Below are positions 23,982 through 34,061 of a stretch of DNA of 37,208 nt, one piece after another. Source of the DNA: Flammula alnicola. Taxonomy: Eukaryota > Basidiomycota > Agaricomycetes > Agaricales > Strophariaceae. The stretch is taken from assembly GCA_015499995.1 (NCBI GenBank), contig JADNRV010000417.1, positions 1-37,208 of the forward strand, read 5' to 3'. A program made the translations under genes and the position numbers. The notes beneath the pieces were generated by a model. The model did no database searches and was not told the origin of the DNA. It saw nothing but the letters and a program-made list of their open reading frames with translations. How positions within the stretch are numbered: position 1 is the first letter of the stretch; each line of letters starts with the position of its first letter.

Positions 23982-26105
23982 TCACCGAACCTTGTACATC
24001 TGCACCAAAGTTTCACTTGGAGATGAATCCTCGTCGATCTTGACTGAATAGTGTATTTCGACATCCAGCTCTCGTGAGTTAGTCTCGCTCTTGCGACATT
24101 TGAAGGCTCCGGTCACCAGGGATCCTAAAATGCACCATTCATTAGTGATGTCCCTGGGAAACAAGTGCATAGACTAACCCTCGGAGACTGTGATTGGTTC
24201 ACGGAGCATGAAGATTGTCTGTTTCCAATGCGTGGGGGTGCTGAGTGGACCAGTGCTGAAGCTGGTGGTCTTCTCTTTCTCTCGTCCCATACTTTGTCGG
24301 CGTTGCAAAGCAGATTTACCACCAACAGGCCAGAGCTCAGCCAGGATAGCCTCGCCCTCCTTAACTAATTTAACCTCGGTCGTGGGAGATACAGGCTGTC
24401 CATGTGGGGTGAAGAAAGTGTCGAAGTACAAAACGAACGAATTGATTTTGGTCCGACGTTGTGCAGTCGACTCCAGTGTAAAGGATGATGAAAAATCAAG
24501 TTCGCGGATAGTGATGTCGGGAAGAACGAGGTCCTAACATAGATTATATATGATTAGAAAGTGATCCAATTCTGATAGGAGTGTGTAGTTACTTTGACCG
24601 GATATGGTCTGCTGAGCAGTGCTTCCGGCGCAACTACGTCGACAATTGCCTCATCATACAATTTATTAGCCATGGCCGACAGATCAAAGCCTGATACCTA
24701 TCATGAGACACAAGAAATCCAGATATCGATGACGGACGTACCGTATACATCGTCCCAGAAACCGATGCGGTCTTTGTAGATCTCGCCGGCGTCGCAAAGG
24801 CCAAGCATCATCTTGCATTGACTGGGTGCCATCACACCGCCAGGTTTCAAGAAACGATCTCTTGCAGACAGCACTGAGTCCAGCATTGATTCGTACAGTA
24901 GAGCATAGCCCATCCATTCCGAAATGATGATGTCGACTTTGTCGATTTCTGCAGGAAGCGTTATGTTTTCGATTTTGCCGCGGATAACGGTGATTACGTT
25001 CTCAAATCCATTGGCTTTTACGATTTTTTCAGCCTTTTCAGCTATATCGCTGGCGTCGACAGCAATGACTCGTTTAGCTCCGGCTCTGGCAGCAAACAAA
25101 GACAAGATGCCTGTACCACAGCCCACGTCCAGAACGATGGCGTCTCGGAAGAGAGTCGGATTTGTGAGAATGAAGTGAGCATACGTTGAGGTTCTAACTT
25201 TGTCTTGAATCATGATTGCGTGGATATCTAGTCGACAGGTTTGTCATGGACGACCCAGCTTGCACTAGTCAACACATACCATTCGCTCCGTAGCTTTCGA
25301 AATAATGTGTATCGTCATCGCGTGAAGCTGAAGCCTGTTGATTTTGGGCTGCTTCATCGAGGTTCTCCACTTCTCTTGAAATGTTCAATTTGTCGGCGAT
25401 TAGGGCGCGATAATCGCCCAGACTTTGTCGCGCGATAGCCAACTTCTTCTCGAGAGCTTTTATTTTGCGGTTTGGATCCACATCGTTAAGATTCTCATCC
25501 TCAGAGTCGGTCCAATCCTCAGAGTATGATTCTGCGTGAAAAAGAAGGCTCTCAGTTTATTGACAGGAGCGGGAAAAAAAATAAGCGCACGAAGTAGGGG
25601 ATCATTTTCGACGACAGGTACGAGGTATTCATCGGAAGTGAACCAGGATTCTGTACTCTGCAGTTTAGCCACATCTGCCCTGGTTGGTTTCTAGCACTTG
25701 TTGAGAAATATTAAAAACGAGAAGGTCATGAGTGGGTGACCGACATTTTTTCGGATGTAGTTGATAAGGCGAACGCGCCCATGGAAATCTAGTGCTGTGC
25801 AATTATAAGGTTGAAACAGTCAATGACCAACCGAAGTTAGTGACAAACCACTCACACAAAGCTTTACAGGTATCGTCGAGGCTGAACTGATGTGTTTCCT
25901 TGTCATAGGCCAAAGCGGCATCTACTGATGACAGAACTGTTTCATCAAAGAGAGATTTGCACTGTTGTTGGGCAATTGAATCAGATACCCAGTCGTCCCA
26001 TGTTTGATCGTTATCATCTTCGCTTTCCGATGCTGTGGAATTGTTGTCTGAGTCATCGCTTATAGGATTAGAAATGGCGGACGGGGCTGGCAGACGGATG
26101 CTCAT
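23982..26105 (-). CDS. Protein arginine N-methyltransferase 3 (PRMT3-like)
   Basis: Type I arginine methyltransferase with an amino-terminal zinc-finger-like region; PRMT3 of other species methylates ribosomal protein uS5 (Rps2) in the cytosol. The start at 26105 (MSIRLPAPSAISNP) is followed by an acidic stretch and CKSLFDETVLSSVDAALAYD with KETHQFSLDD, the PRMT3 zinc-finger position, but the first Cys pair is incomplete. Then come HGRVRLINYIRK, a predicted coiled coil (RKIKALEKKLAIARQSL) and HYFESYGAN. The catalytic core has motif I VLDVGCGTGILSLFAARAG, the double-E loop SEWMGYALLYESML, FLKPGGVMAPSQC and the THW loop in LSTPTHWKQT. It ends SPSETLVQMYKVR and TGA at 23982. Introns are short and the frame holds across the joins I followed. 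It faces the oxygenase gene tail to tail, 189 bp apart. Confidence 0.94.
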
Positions 26106-26829
26106 GATGCACAGCAGAGAAAAGAAAGTGAGCGCTTGGGCACAAAATACGAGACCGAATCCGGAAGGATTCCGATGATGATATGATCGGTGCAATTGTC
26201 CCAAAAATAATACTCGAGTACATATCTTTCTTGTCCATCCTCATCAAACTTCCCAGTTTTCCAGCGCTGGGGCTCACAGCGACAGAACCCCGATTTGGGA
26301 CACAATGTTATGCTGTACCACATGGAAAGCTCTTACTTGTTGGACTGCGGTCGGTATCTTCGGCCCATTTGACCTTCCGAGTCATTCGAGTACTCTCTGC
26401 AAATCGGCGACCTCGAACTTTCGACTCGGACATCATGATATCTAACTGTCTCCTCTTTTTAGATCATGTATCTTGCCTTTGCTTGCGGCATTTTGGGGGT
26501 CTGACCAATCAACCGCGGGGGCAATCCAGGGAGCGTCGGCTGCGCAGCTTCCGTCTTTCTTTCCGAGCCCTTTCAATGGTACCTCGAAATGACTCGACCG
26601 TAACTTCACCACGCGGACTTGGAGGTCGGTGCGCTGCGATACATCCCTGCATGGTATCTCGAGCGAAACGTTCCCTTTCCCTCGCTGCATACGGAACGAT
26701 CTTAGCTCTAACTTCAACGTATGTAATTCTGAAGCTCCAGACTATAAAAGACATCAAGATTCATGTTTCAAACATCACGAAACAAACTCCCTTTGTTACA
26801 TACTATATCGTCACCAGTTCACCAACATC
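26106..26829. other. Divergent spacer between PRMT3-like gene and small Ser/Thr-rich gene
   Basis: About 720 bp; it must contain both promoters. A + strand frame continues through part of it, but it overlaps the start of the small protein in another frame and has no familiar motif. I see no separate gene. Confidence 0.5.
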
Positions 26830-27294
26830 ATGACTAGCCAACCTAACCCTTCTACGGTGTCTTTCCAGTCGACTACAACCGTCAGTTCGACGACGCCTTT
26901 GGGCCCTTCCCAACGACCTCAGAAAGACTACGCCGCCGCCTTGAGTACCCTGCAGTCTCGATACGGCACTGCAGGTAATATACCATCACCCAAGAAAGAG
27001 CCTTCCAAAAAATTGCCAGCGTCTTCCCAACCATTGGATTCAGTCCCCGAGACATCAGCCGCCGGTGGATCGTCGAGCACCTCCCAGACGACGCTCACAC
27101 CTTCTTCCATAATTTCCGATGCCTCTGGAGGCTCTTCGAGCTCTAGCACGGGGGGTGAAAGCCGCAAGAAATCGAAATCGAAGACGTCGATCCTCCTCAA
27201 GTCTCTCTTCAAAGGTTTGTTGCCGTCGTTTAGATGTCTTAACTACTGGTCTGACGGTCTTCGACTATTAGGAAAGGCAAAAAATGATTCCTAA
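26830..27294 (+). CDS. Small Ser/Thr-rich hypothetical protein
   Basis: Two exons, 26830-27214 and 27272-27294, joined by a 57-nt GT-AG intron, give 135 residues (408 nt, a whole number of codons). It starts MTSQPNPSTVSFQSTTT. A conserved-looking block PQKDYAAALSTLQSRYG is followed by SPKKEPSKK, a long Ser/Thr-rich disordered stretch, then a basic carboxyl end SRKKSKSKTSILLKSLFK and GKAKNDS. Low complexity, absence of a signal peptide or membrane segment and the DYAAALSTLQSRYG block resemble small basidiomycete proteins of unknown function. I cannot assign a role. The only intron sits nine codons before the stop. The 3' side contains an apparent untranslated region with no other frame. Confidence 0.65.
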   Translation: MTSQPNPSTVSFQSTTTVSSTTPLGPSQRPQKDYAAALSTLQSRYGTAGNIPSPKKEPSKKLPASSQPLDSVPETSAAGGSSSTSQTTLTPSSIISDASGGSSSSSTGGESRKKSKSKTSILLKSLFKGLLPSFRCLNYWSDGLRLLGKAKNDS

Positions 27295-28759
27295 TTAATC
27301 TTTTGGGCTGCCGCCTGTGTATTTCTGAGCAGTTGTAAGTATGCCTATTCTGAACATCAGGACAGGTGGCTGTGACTAACAGTTTCTTTTTTGTTCCTCC
27401 TCTGCAGTATGAAGTCTGCTGTGGCCAGTTACACACCATTCCATCATAGCGTCATTATGCCTACTGTATTATGTATCTGTGTACTTTGATCTTTATCGAT
27501 GCCAACAATATATAGGGTTAAGGGGATGTTCTATTTTAAATAATTTTGTGGGAGCCATTGTTGTGTCGACAGTTTCAACTAGAAGTTCAGGAGTGTACTT
27601 GCCAACAGTCTAAGAGACTAGTGTTACGAAAATGCCTGTCCAGAGTTCAATACCAAAATTCTTGTTTGAGAGAATATTATATTATATTATGTACTGTACG
27701 CTGCTATCAGCTATGTACCATCAAGCTATATACCTAATACTATCAACGTTTGTAAGTACTTAGAATCCAAGAAAAATCATGTGAGAAGTTAACGCCTGAA
27801 CAGTTTATCCAACTTAAATTGGTTTGAACGTTAGAATTTGAACACCACCCTCGGTCCCTCGCCGTCCCAGTCATATGATGTTTCGCCTACTTATTGTCGT
27901 TCGCACTGGCAAGCCTAGGCTCGAGAACCTATTCCGAGTCACATATGTAAACCGCGTCAAGAATGACTCGGTCAGTCAATTCTGTCGGACATAACAATTT
28001 TAGCCCTCTAGAATTAAAATTGAATGGAGCCCACGGTGACCTTGAATGTTGACGAATTTTCAAAGACTCATACGAGGACGCTCCAAACAGAAGGCCAGCG
28101 CTAAAAATAGTTCCCCCGCATCGAGCGGGATTGTTCTCTCTGATCTGCTGCGTGCACCCACAAGGTCTTCGCGCCCAGTGCCAACTCTGGCTCTTGGGTG
28201 TCGGCGAAAAGGTTCTTACGACTTGACTATCGAAACTTCCGGGCCTTTGGTGCAGCTTGGATGCGCAGAAATGCGCAGCGGTGCCGAGTATTATACACGC
28301 GCTAATCCCTTCACAGCTTACTACAAAGTTAAATGCGTCGCGCCTCGCCAGGCACACATTTCGGAGACTAAGTATTGCCCATCTAATCAGTACGTCATCT
28401 GCGCAGTAGCCTAAACGATCTCGGTGGGTACCTGAGGTAGGCAGTCTCTACTGAAGAAACAGTAAAATGCTGCGCCGAGGGCTACTATGGGGTTTATTCC
28501 GCTCAAGACTTCGGTGCATGATCGAGGCCTTTGGATTTCCAGAATTTTCTCCTTCCACTGCGCAACGGTGCAATTAGTCTCAGGGAGAGCTTGACGATTT
28601 GACTTGCTCTCATCTTCCCAATAAAGTAACTGCTGACTTGAGAGCCATCCAGCCCCATAAAACCAGCAAGTAAAGATCAGGAAGACGTCAGCGTCCACTT
28701 TCCGTCGCCCACATTAACAAAACACCCACTCAAGAAGGAAATGACACATCCAACAGCCC
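27295..28759. other. Mostly unassigned stretch; weak open frames only
   Basis: After the 3' end of the small Ser/Thr-rich gene I see no recognised protein for about 1.4 kb. A 122-codon frame opening with ATG at 28046 (+, to 28414; starts MLTNFQRLIRGRSKQKA) and overlapping minus-strand frames (27929-28357 and 28411-28698) are present, but none shows a family motif and they overlap one another. Any of them could be a small gene or exon; I cannot choose. Confidence 0.45.
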
Positions 28760-29166
28760 TCAATTACCTCCAGCCCATCTGCTTCGTTGGTATTTTCAAA
28801 CTCATCTTCGACAACGAAGACCACCAAAAAGTCTGCTGTGAAGGGATACATTCATGCTGTATTCAAAAATAAGATAAGTAAGTTTTGGTTCAATTGGTCG
28901 TGCTTCAGGTGATCAGCTTGGCTGATAACAAAATATTTTCCCAGTCGAAGAGTCAGAGAAAAAGGATGACAAATATCGAGGCACCCAGACAATCACTTCC
29001 ACGGCTGGAGTTGACGACATCGGCAGTTCGACAAAGTTCGCCAAAATGCCTCAAAGAACGGATGGTCGGCTCCGACTCCTACGAGGCGGTCTTTGGGAGG
29101 ATAGTAAGTGCCCGAAAACAAGAACTTCTGCAGGCTATATTAACCATCCTCTTGTATTCAGGCTGA
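28760..29166 (+). CDS. Probable small spliced gene, 5' end unresolved
   Basis: The + strand reads a Ser/Thr-rich segment (PSITSSPSASLVFSN), then KKSAVKGYIHAVFKNK, an intron with GTAAGT and a pyrimidine-rich CCCAG acceptor, then EESEKKDDKYRGTQTITS, TAGVDDIGSSTKFAKMPQRT and LRLLRGGLWED; a second intron (GTAAGT to TTCAG, about 58 nt) joins to a final Ser and TGA at 29166. Two well-placed introns with consistent phase argue for a real gene. The frame is stopped just upstream (TGA about 28742), and the ATG at 28741 is in another frame, so a 5' exon or a frame break is missing. No known domain. It is convergent with the CCDC25 gene, 54 bp away. Confidence 0.4.
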
Positions 29167-29220
29167 ATCATAACACGATAAAAGATACAAGCAAATCTTC
29201 GCACCCTGCGTACCTGCAGG

Positions 29221-30239
29221 TTACATGAAATCTTCTTCCAGTTCTCTCCCTGTCTTCCGCGGCACATTATCGTCTTCTTCCACGTTAAATAGCGAATCAT
29301 ATGACCGAGCAGCCTTTTCAGCTTCTCTAGCCTTCGCCAATTCAGCATCTTGCTTTTTCTGTTACAATGATACATATTAGTGCTAGAATTATCATGATAG
29401 CACGAATTTTAATACCTTCTCCGCTGCAGCGGCTCGCTTAATTGCACCCTCTCGTTTGATTCGATCAACGCGTTCTTGTTCATGGTCAACTACACGCTCG
29501 TCTTTTGTCTTGTTCAAGCGATTTACAATGGGATTTTCTCGTTTGATGACGTATACTGCAGTAGACATGAGAGGGGATTGCACATTCTGGAATTACTGTA
29601 AAACCCACCTCTTTTAACCTGTGCCGTTGTGAGAAGAATTTTCAGACGAGAGGGATTCAGCATGCACCTTTTTGTCGTTATGGAAAGAAACTTGTCCGAC
29701 AGCCATATCTCCAGTTTTCTGAAAAAATTCAAGTCAATTATAGCATGGATCATAGAGTCGGGAATGTAAGTCAACCTTTAGATTATCTGCAGGGGTATAG
29801 ATAACTGTCAGGTTGTCCTTCTTGTTTCCTGGATGGATAAATGTTAGATTCTGTGAACGAGAATGAGTTTCGAAATGACCTTATTTACCTTCAATCGAGT
29901 TGGCCTTTACAAGTTGAGCACAATCTGTGAGCAGGGCCTCGGGTATGTTATCCCATGACATTTCTTCGCTCATGCGCAAGTAGACGTGGGCAGAAGACAA
30001 TTTGTCAACGTGAAACCAAACATCTTGCGGCCATGCATATTTTATGAGTTCTTCGTCTGCAACATGGATACTCTTAAGTCGTGGCTGGACGATTGCGACA
30101 TGCTGCCTCCCTCACTTTCCACTTTGTCCCGACCCATGTAGATGATCGCTGGTGGATTAACGGCTAATAATGGATATGAGTAAAACGACGCTTGTAAGGA
30201 GATGTCTCGTTTACTTGTTGAAGTGAAGAAGAGAACCAT
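29221..30239 (-). CDS. CCDC25 / Jlp2 family protein (NFACT-R type domain)
   Basis: Homologue of human CCDC25 and yeast Jlp2, small proteins with an NFACT-R (DUF814) domain related to that of the ribosome quality-control factors NEMF/Rqc2. The start at 30239 encodes MVLFFTST with a 5' intron, then [51 protein letters not shown] and [16 protein letters not shown]. The next exons give [20 protein letters not shown] and [13 protein letters not shown], then [20 protein letters not shown]. The carboxyl part is a charged coiled coil ([21 protein letters not shown]) ending [12 protein letters not shown] and TAA at 29221. Length (about 200 residues) and order fit the family. Its start codon is 300 bp from the divergent RBM25-like gene. 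Confidence 0.93.
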
Positions 30240-30539
30240 CGCAAGTTGAAGGAAATGAAAGAGGGGAATGAGAGGGGGATCGAAAGAGTTGGGAGCGAGT
30301 ACGGCAATATCCAGATATGGCCGTGGGAAACACTTTACATAATGCGGCTGTTTGTGCGCTTCTCCCACTGCTTGTCCATTGACCACGACATTCGGCTTTT
30401 ACATATCTCGCCCTCTTTCTCTATTTTCTGTCATCTGACAGAGTATACACATTTAATGTGAGTCTAACTTCATGATTACTCAAAAACGAGGACTAACATT
30501 CATAATCCAGCTCGTAACTGCCTTGAAATACTTGCTAAA
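30240..30539. promoter_or_regulatory. Shared divergent promoter region (CCDC25 and RBM25-like)
   Basis: The two start codons point away from each other across 300 bp, so this interval should hold both transcription start regions. No specific factor site was recognised. Confidence 0.6.
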
Positions 30540-32759
30540 ATGCAACCGAATCGGTTGGGACTTGGTCTGCGTCCACCTTTGCCGTCTTACGGCCAGGGTC
30601 CCTCAATGTCGGCTCTCGCACAGCAGCAACAAATGCAGTATATGCAACCTCAAGCACAAAAGCAACAGACGACACTTTTCGTCGGTTCGATATCGGGCGG
30701 TATCACTGATGCTTTCCTGAACCAGCTTTTGTCGGTAGGTATTTTTCAATGTTCCTACTAAACAGAGGCTCATCTAGAGTTCTTAGGCATGCGGTCCAAT
30801 AAAATCGTTTAAGCGCCTTATAACGCCAGCGAATAAACCTCAAGGCTTTGGTTTCGCAGAATTTGAAGACCCAGCGGGCGCTTTACGGGCGATCGCATTG
30901 CTCAATGGTGTTGAATTACCGGCCTTGGAAGATGGTTGCGCGAACAAAAAACTACTGGTGTGTTTTCTTCAGTCTTGCGACTCACTTCAAGCCTACTTCG
31001 AAACTACAGGTGAAAGCAGATGAAAAGACCCGTGCTTTCTTAGACGCTTTTCAAGCCCATCAAATGTCAACTGATGTGAGTGGCAGGACTATATTATGCT
31101 GACGTGTACTTAATATATGTTGGTATAGGCCGAAGAAACTAAGAAACAAGAGGCGAAGGCCAAACTTGACGAATACGTGGCCGATATCAACCGCGTCTCG
31201 CAAGATGCGGCCAATAATGGCTTAATTGATAAAGAAAAATACATAATACCTCCCCATCTCCATGATCTTCAGGAAGCCGACCTGCCAGAAACACAGCGGG
31301 GCCTTGTTATATCTGAGATCGCCCAATTCAGAGAACGAGCCGCAAAACGAGAGCGAGAAAAGATGCGCGATGTGCGGGACAACATGCCTTCAGTCTCAGG
31401 AGCACCTAGTGGTCCAAAGGTACGCGAGTGGGGTAAACCTCAGGCACGACAGGAATCACCAACGGCTACATCGAAACCTCAAGGCTTTGGAAAAGGAGCG
31501 CAAGGTTACAGCAAACCTGTCGGATTTGTGAAAGCAGAGGATGGGAACGCTGGGAGAGGTCCCCTGGGACAGGAGGGAGAAAATTCAGGGAAGACCGACG
31601 AAGAACTGGAAGCCGAGAGAAAGGAGCAGAGGAGGCAGGAAGAGGAGCTTTCTTACAAAGATGTGCGTGTCAAACCCTCTCTTGTTGTGTTTTGTCTCTA
31701 ACTGCCAGCAGCGCGAACGTCGGTATGAACCTCGAGAACGGACGCGTATACAAGCGCTGGAGCGTGCTATTGCTCGAGAACGTGCTCAGAAGGAGGCTGA
31801 AGATCGTGATCGGATAGAGATTAAAGCTCGACTGGATATTTGGGATGATGATGAGAGCGACGAGCTGTTCTACGTCGATCGGTAAATTTCTTCACCTTTT
31901 CTTTTTACTTTGCCATTTGACACGATTATAGTGTGCGCTGGCGTCATCTTCGACAACGGCGACTCGAGGCAGAGGAAGCGGCGGATGAAAAGTCGCGCAG
32001 ATTTGAGGAGCAAGAAGCCGAAAATCTGCGCAGAGAATCAGAGGACTTCCTGGCTCGACAGATGGATGAGATGCAAGCCTTGGCTGAGGAACAACGCAAA
32101 GCTGGATTGCTACTGGATGATGGGGCACCTGTACGGCTGAATGTTTCTATTGCTGGGCCAACAGCGAAAGAGAAGGAACCTCCAGCCAAGGAAAAGACAA
32201 CAGTGTTTGCTCATGACGAGGAAGAGGAGGATGGTATCAAGAAGCGACGAGCTCCTCTCGTGAAACTCGACTTCAGCGTCGCCGAGACTGGAGAGCAAAC
32301 GAAGGAAAGGCTGGAGAGAATACGGCAGTCTGTTCCACACGACAAAGAAACGCTGTTCAAGTCGAAGGTCCGGTGGGATGGTCTAACTGATGTGAGAAAG
32401 CCTTTGATTATTGGAATATTGCGTGTTCTAATGCCCTTCGTTTCAGTCGATAATTGACCGGAAATTGGAGCCTCTCGTTAAGCGGCTTATGGTTAAATAC
32501 CTTGGCGAGATGGAGGAAGAAGATCTTATCATGTTCGTTCTCGAGCATCTCAAAGACCATAAGGCGCCCCAAAAGCTTATCGAAGGCCTGGAACCCGTTC
32601 GTTTCTTCTCGCATCCCTTACAATTGTGTCCCTAATTGCTTTTTACAGGTCCTGGAAGAAGAGGCTACTGAGCTGGTCCTCAATGTGTGGCGACAGATCA
32701 TATTCGAGAGCATGGCCTACAATGAAGGATTACTGACGGACAAGATGCTTGCCGACTAG
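30540..32759 (+). CDS. RBM25-like splicing factor (RRM + PWI)
   Basis: Nuclear pre-mRNA splicing factor related to human RBM25 and associated with the U1 snRNP. From the ATG at 30540 the protein begins with a Pro/Gln-rich tail (MQPNRLGLGLRPPLPSYGQG), then an RRM with RNP2-like LFVGSI and RNP1-like GFGFAEFE. A long Arg/Glu-rich central region follows (REREKMRDVRDNMP, RERRYEPRERTRIQALERA, RRFEEQEAENLRRESEDF), predicted to be helical and charged. The carboxyl end carries the PWI domain from KVRWDGLTD and SIIDRKLEPLVKRLMVKYLG through EEEDLIMFVLEHLKDH to ELVLNVWRQIIFE, ending LLTDKMLAD and TAG at 32759. Intron joins inside the RRM keep the frame (for example TTGTCG to GCATGC). It forms a divergent pair with the CCDC25 gene. 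Confidence 0.94.
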
Positions 32760-33592
32760 CCCTGTTCGCGAGGAAGTTGTAGCAGTGATAGACTTTCGCT
32801 ACTCGTCATAGCAGCGCAGGTGCGTTATGTGGTATTAGGTTGTCGTTTTGCTGAGATGCGCGCGGGTTGTTCTGTGAGTACTATAGTACCTACGCGTTGA
32901 CATGGAATCTCGTTTGCGTGACAGCCTGAGAGGGGTATTCTTTGGGCAGATGTGTCGTGAGTTCAACCTTCTGATCTACCTCACGAGATGTAAATGATAT
33001 TGCTTTCCCTCTTTCCCATATGCATGATCTGCAAGGAGTTGTGACGCCTAAAATTGCTGATATGCGGTTCACACGGAGCCTTTGGACAAGCGTTTTCTCT
33101 CTCTCGTTGAGTGCTCCTCTACTCACACCACCCGATAGTACGTGTTGATCACTATCCAGGGTGAAGTCATTGCCTTGTTCAACCCGACTTTATCGGTGCA
33201 ATTCGAGATGAAGGTCATGAGGGACCGTTGTAGTCCTGAAATGTAGCGCCGCACCCTAGACTGGTCAGTCAACAATTGATGTGATTGGGAAGCTAATGTG
33301 TTGTACTCTGGTTTGGTGATCCACACGAACCCATTTATCCCCCACACTCACACCCCACTGAGAAGCTCCGCAGACGGATTTTTGATCGCTCGCTTCCGTA
33401 CTGCTTGAAGCTTGACCATTGGTGCTTCCATGTGACATCTATGCATAGCTTTGCAACCGGTCTGTAAATTAATAGTATATTTCAGGCTCTTGGGCGTTGG
33501 TTCCTCTGTCTATGTAACTCGTAGACCTTATTAATGCATCAGCACATGACGGTCTTTATTACTTTCCAATGCCAAACACAAATATAAGCGCA
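32760..33592. other. Intergenic, 3' of the RBM25-like gene
   Basis: About 830 bp holding the 3' untranslated region of the RBM25-like gene and spacer. Short minus-strand frames have no familiar motif. I see no gene here. Confidence 0.55.
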
Positions 33593-34061
33593 TCATTTCT
33601 TTCCATCGTTCTTTTGGTTTTGGTCAAAGTTCGCGATTCGGGCTCGGAGCATACTTATTTTTTTCGTTTCATCTTCTGAGCATTTAGACGCTCTATTTTT
33701 CGAATGGATAGTTCTATTCATATCCGAGAAAGACGCGTGGATGCTATCATTTTTATTCTCATCCTGATCAGCTGGCCGCAAACACACAAGCTTCTTTGAA
33801 TTCTGGCGCTCCATCACCACCATTGCCGACGCTAATGGAGATGATGAACTCATGTCATATCTTCTATGGATTTCTACAAAACCTCAGGCTATAAAGTTCC
33901 GGTGGCTCGAGATCCGCCTCTTCTGCAAGTCTCTTTCCCAGAGTCGGTTTTGTCTCGAAGTCTCCTTTACATCTGGGGCCTGTAGGACATCTCCTTGACC
34001 GAAGGTCGAAAAACGCGTCAATATGTCGCCAAAACTCGCTCGCATAGCCTTCTTGCTCCAT
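33593..34061 (-). CDS. Possible small antisense gene
   Basis: Two minus-strand frames, 33864-34061 (starts MEQEGYASEFWRHIDAFFDL) and 33593-33853 (starts MSSSSPLASAMVV, ends NFDQNQKNDGKK), could be joined by a very short intron of about 34 nt near 33855-33890, or be unrelated. The second is rich in Lys, Asp, Asn and Ser. Neither matches a family I know. The first ATG (34061) lies inside the coding start of the trehalase on the other strand, an overlap of about 39 bp. This is weak evidence for a gene. Confidence 0.2.

Noticed and set aside
26183..26833. A 216-codon + strand frame between the PRMT3-like gene and the small Ser/Thr-rich gene
   Set aside because: It opens inside the PRMT3 leader region, has no familiar motif and ends just over the start of the next gene in another frame; more likely promoter DNA.
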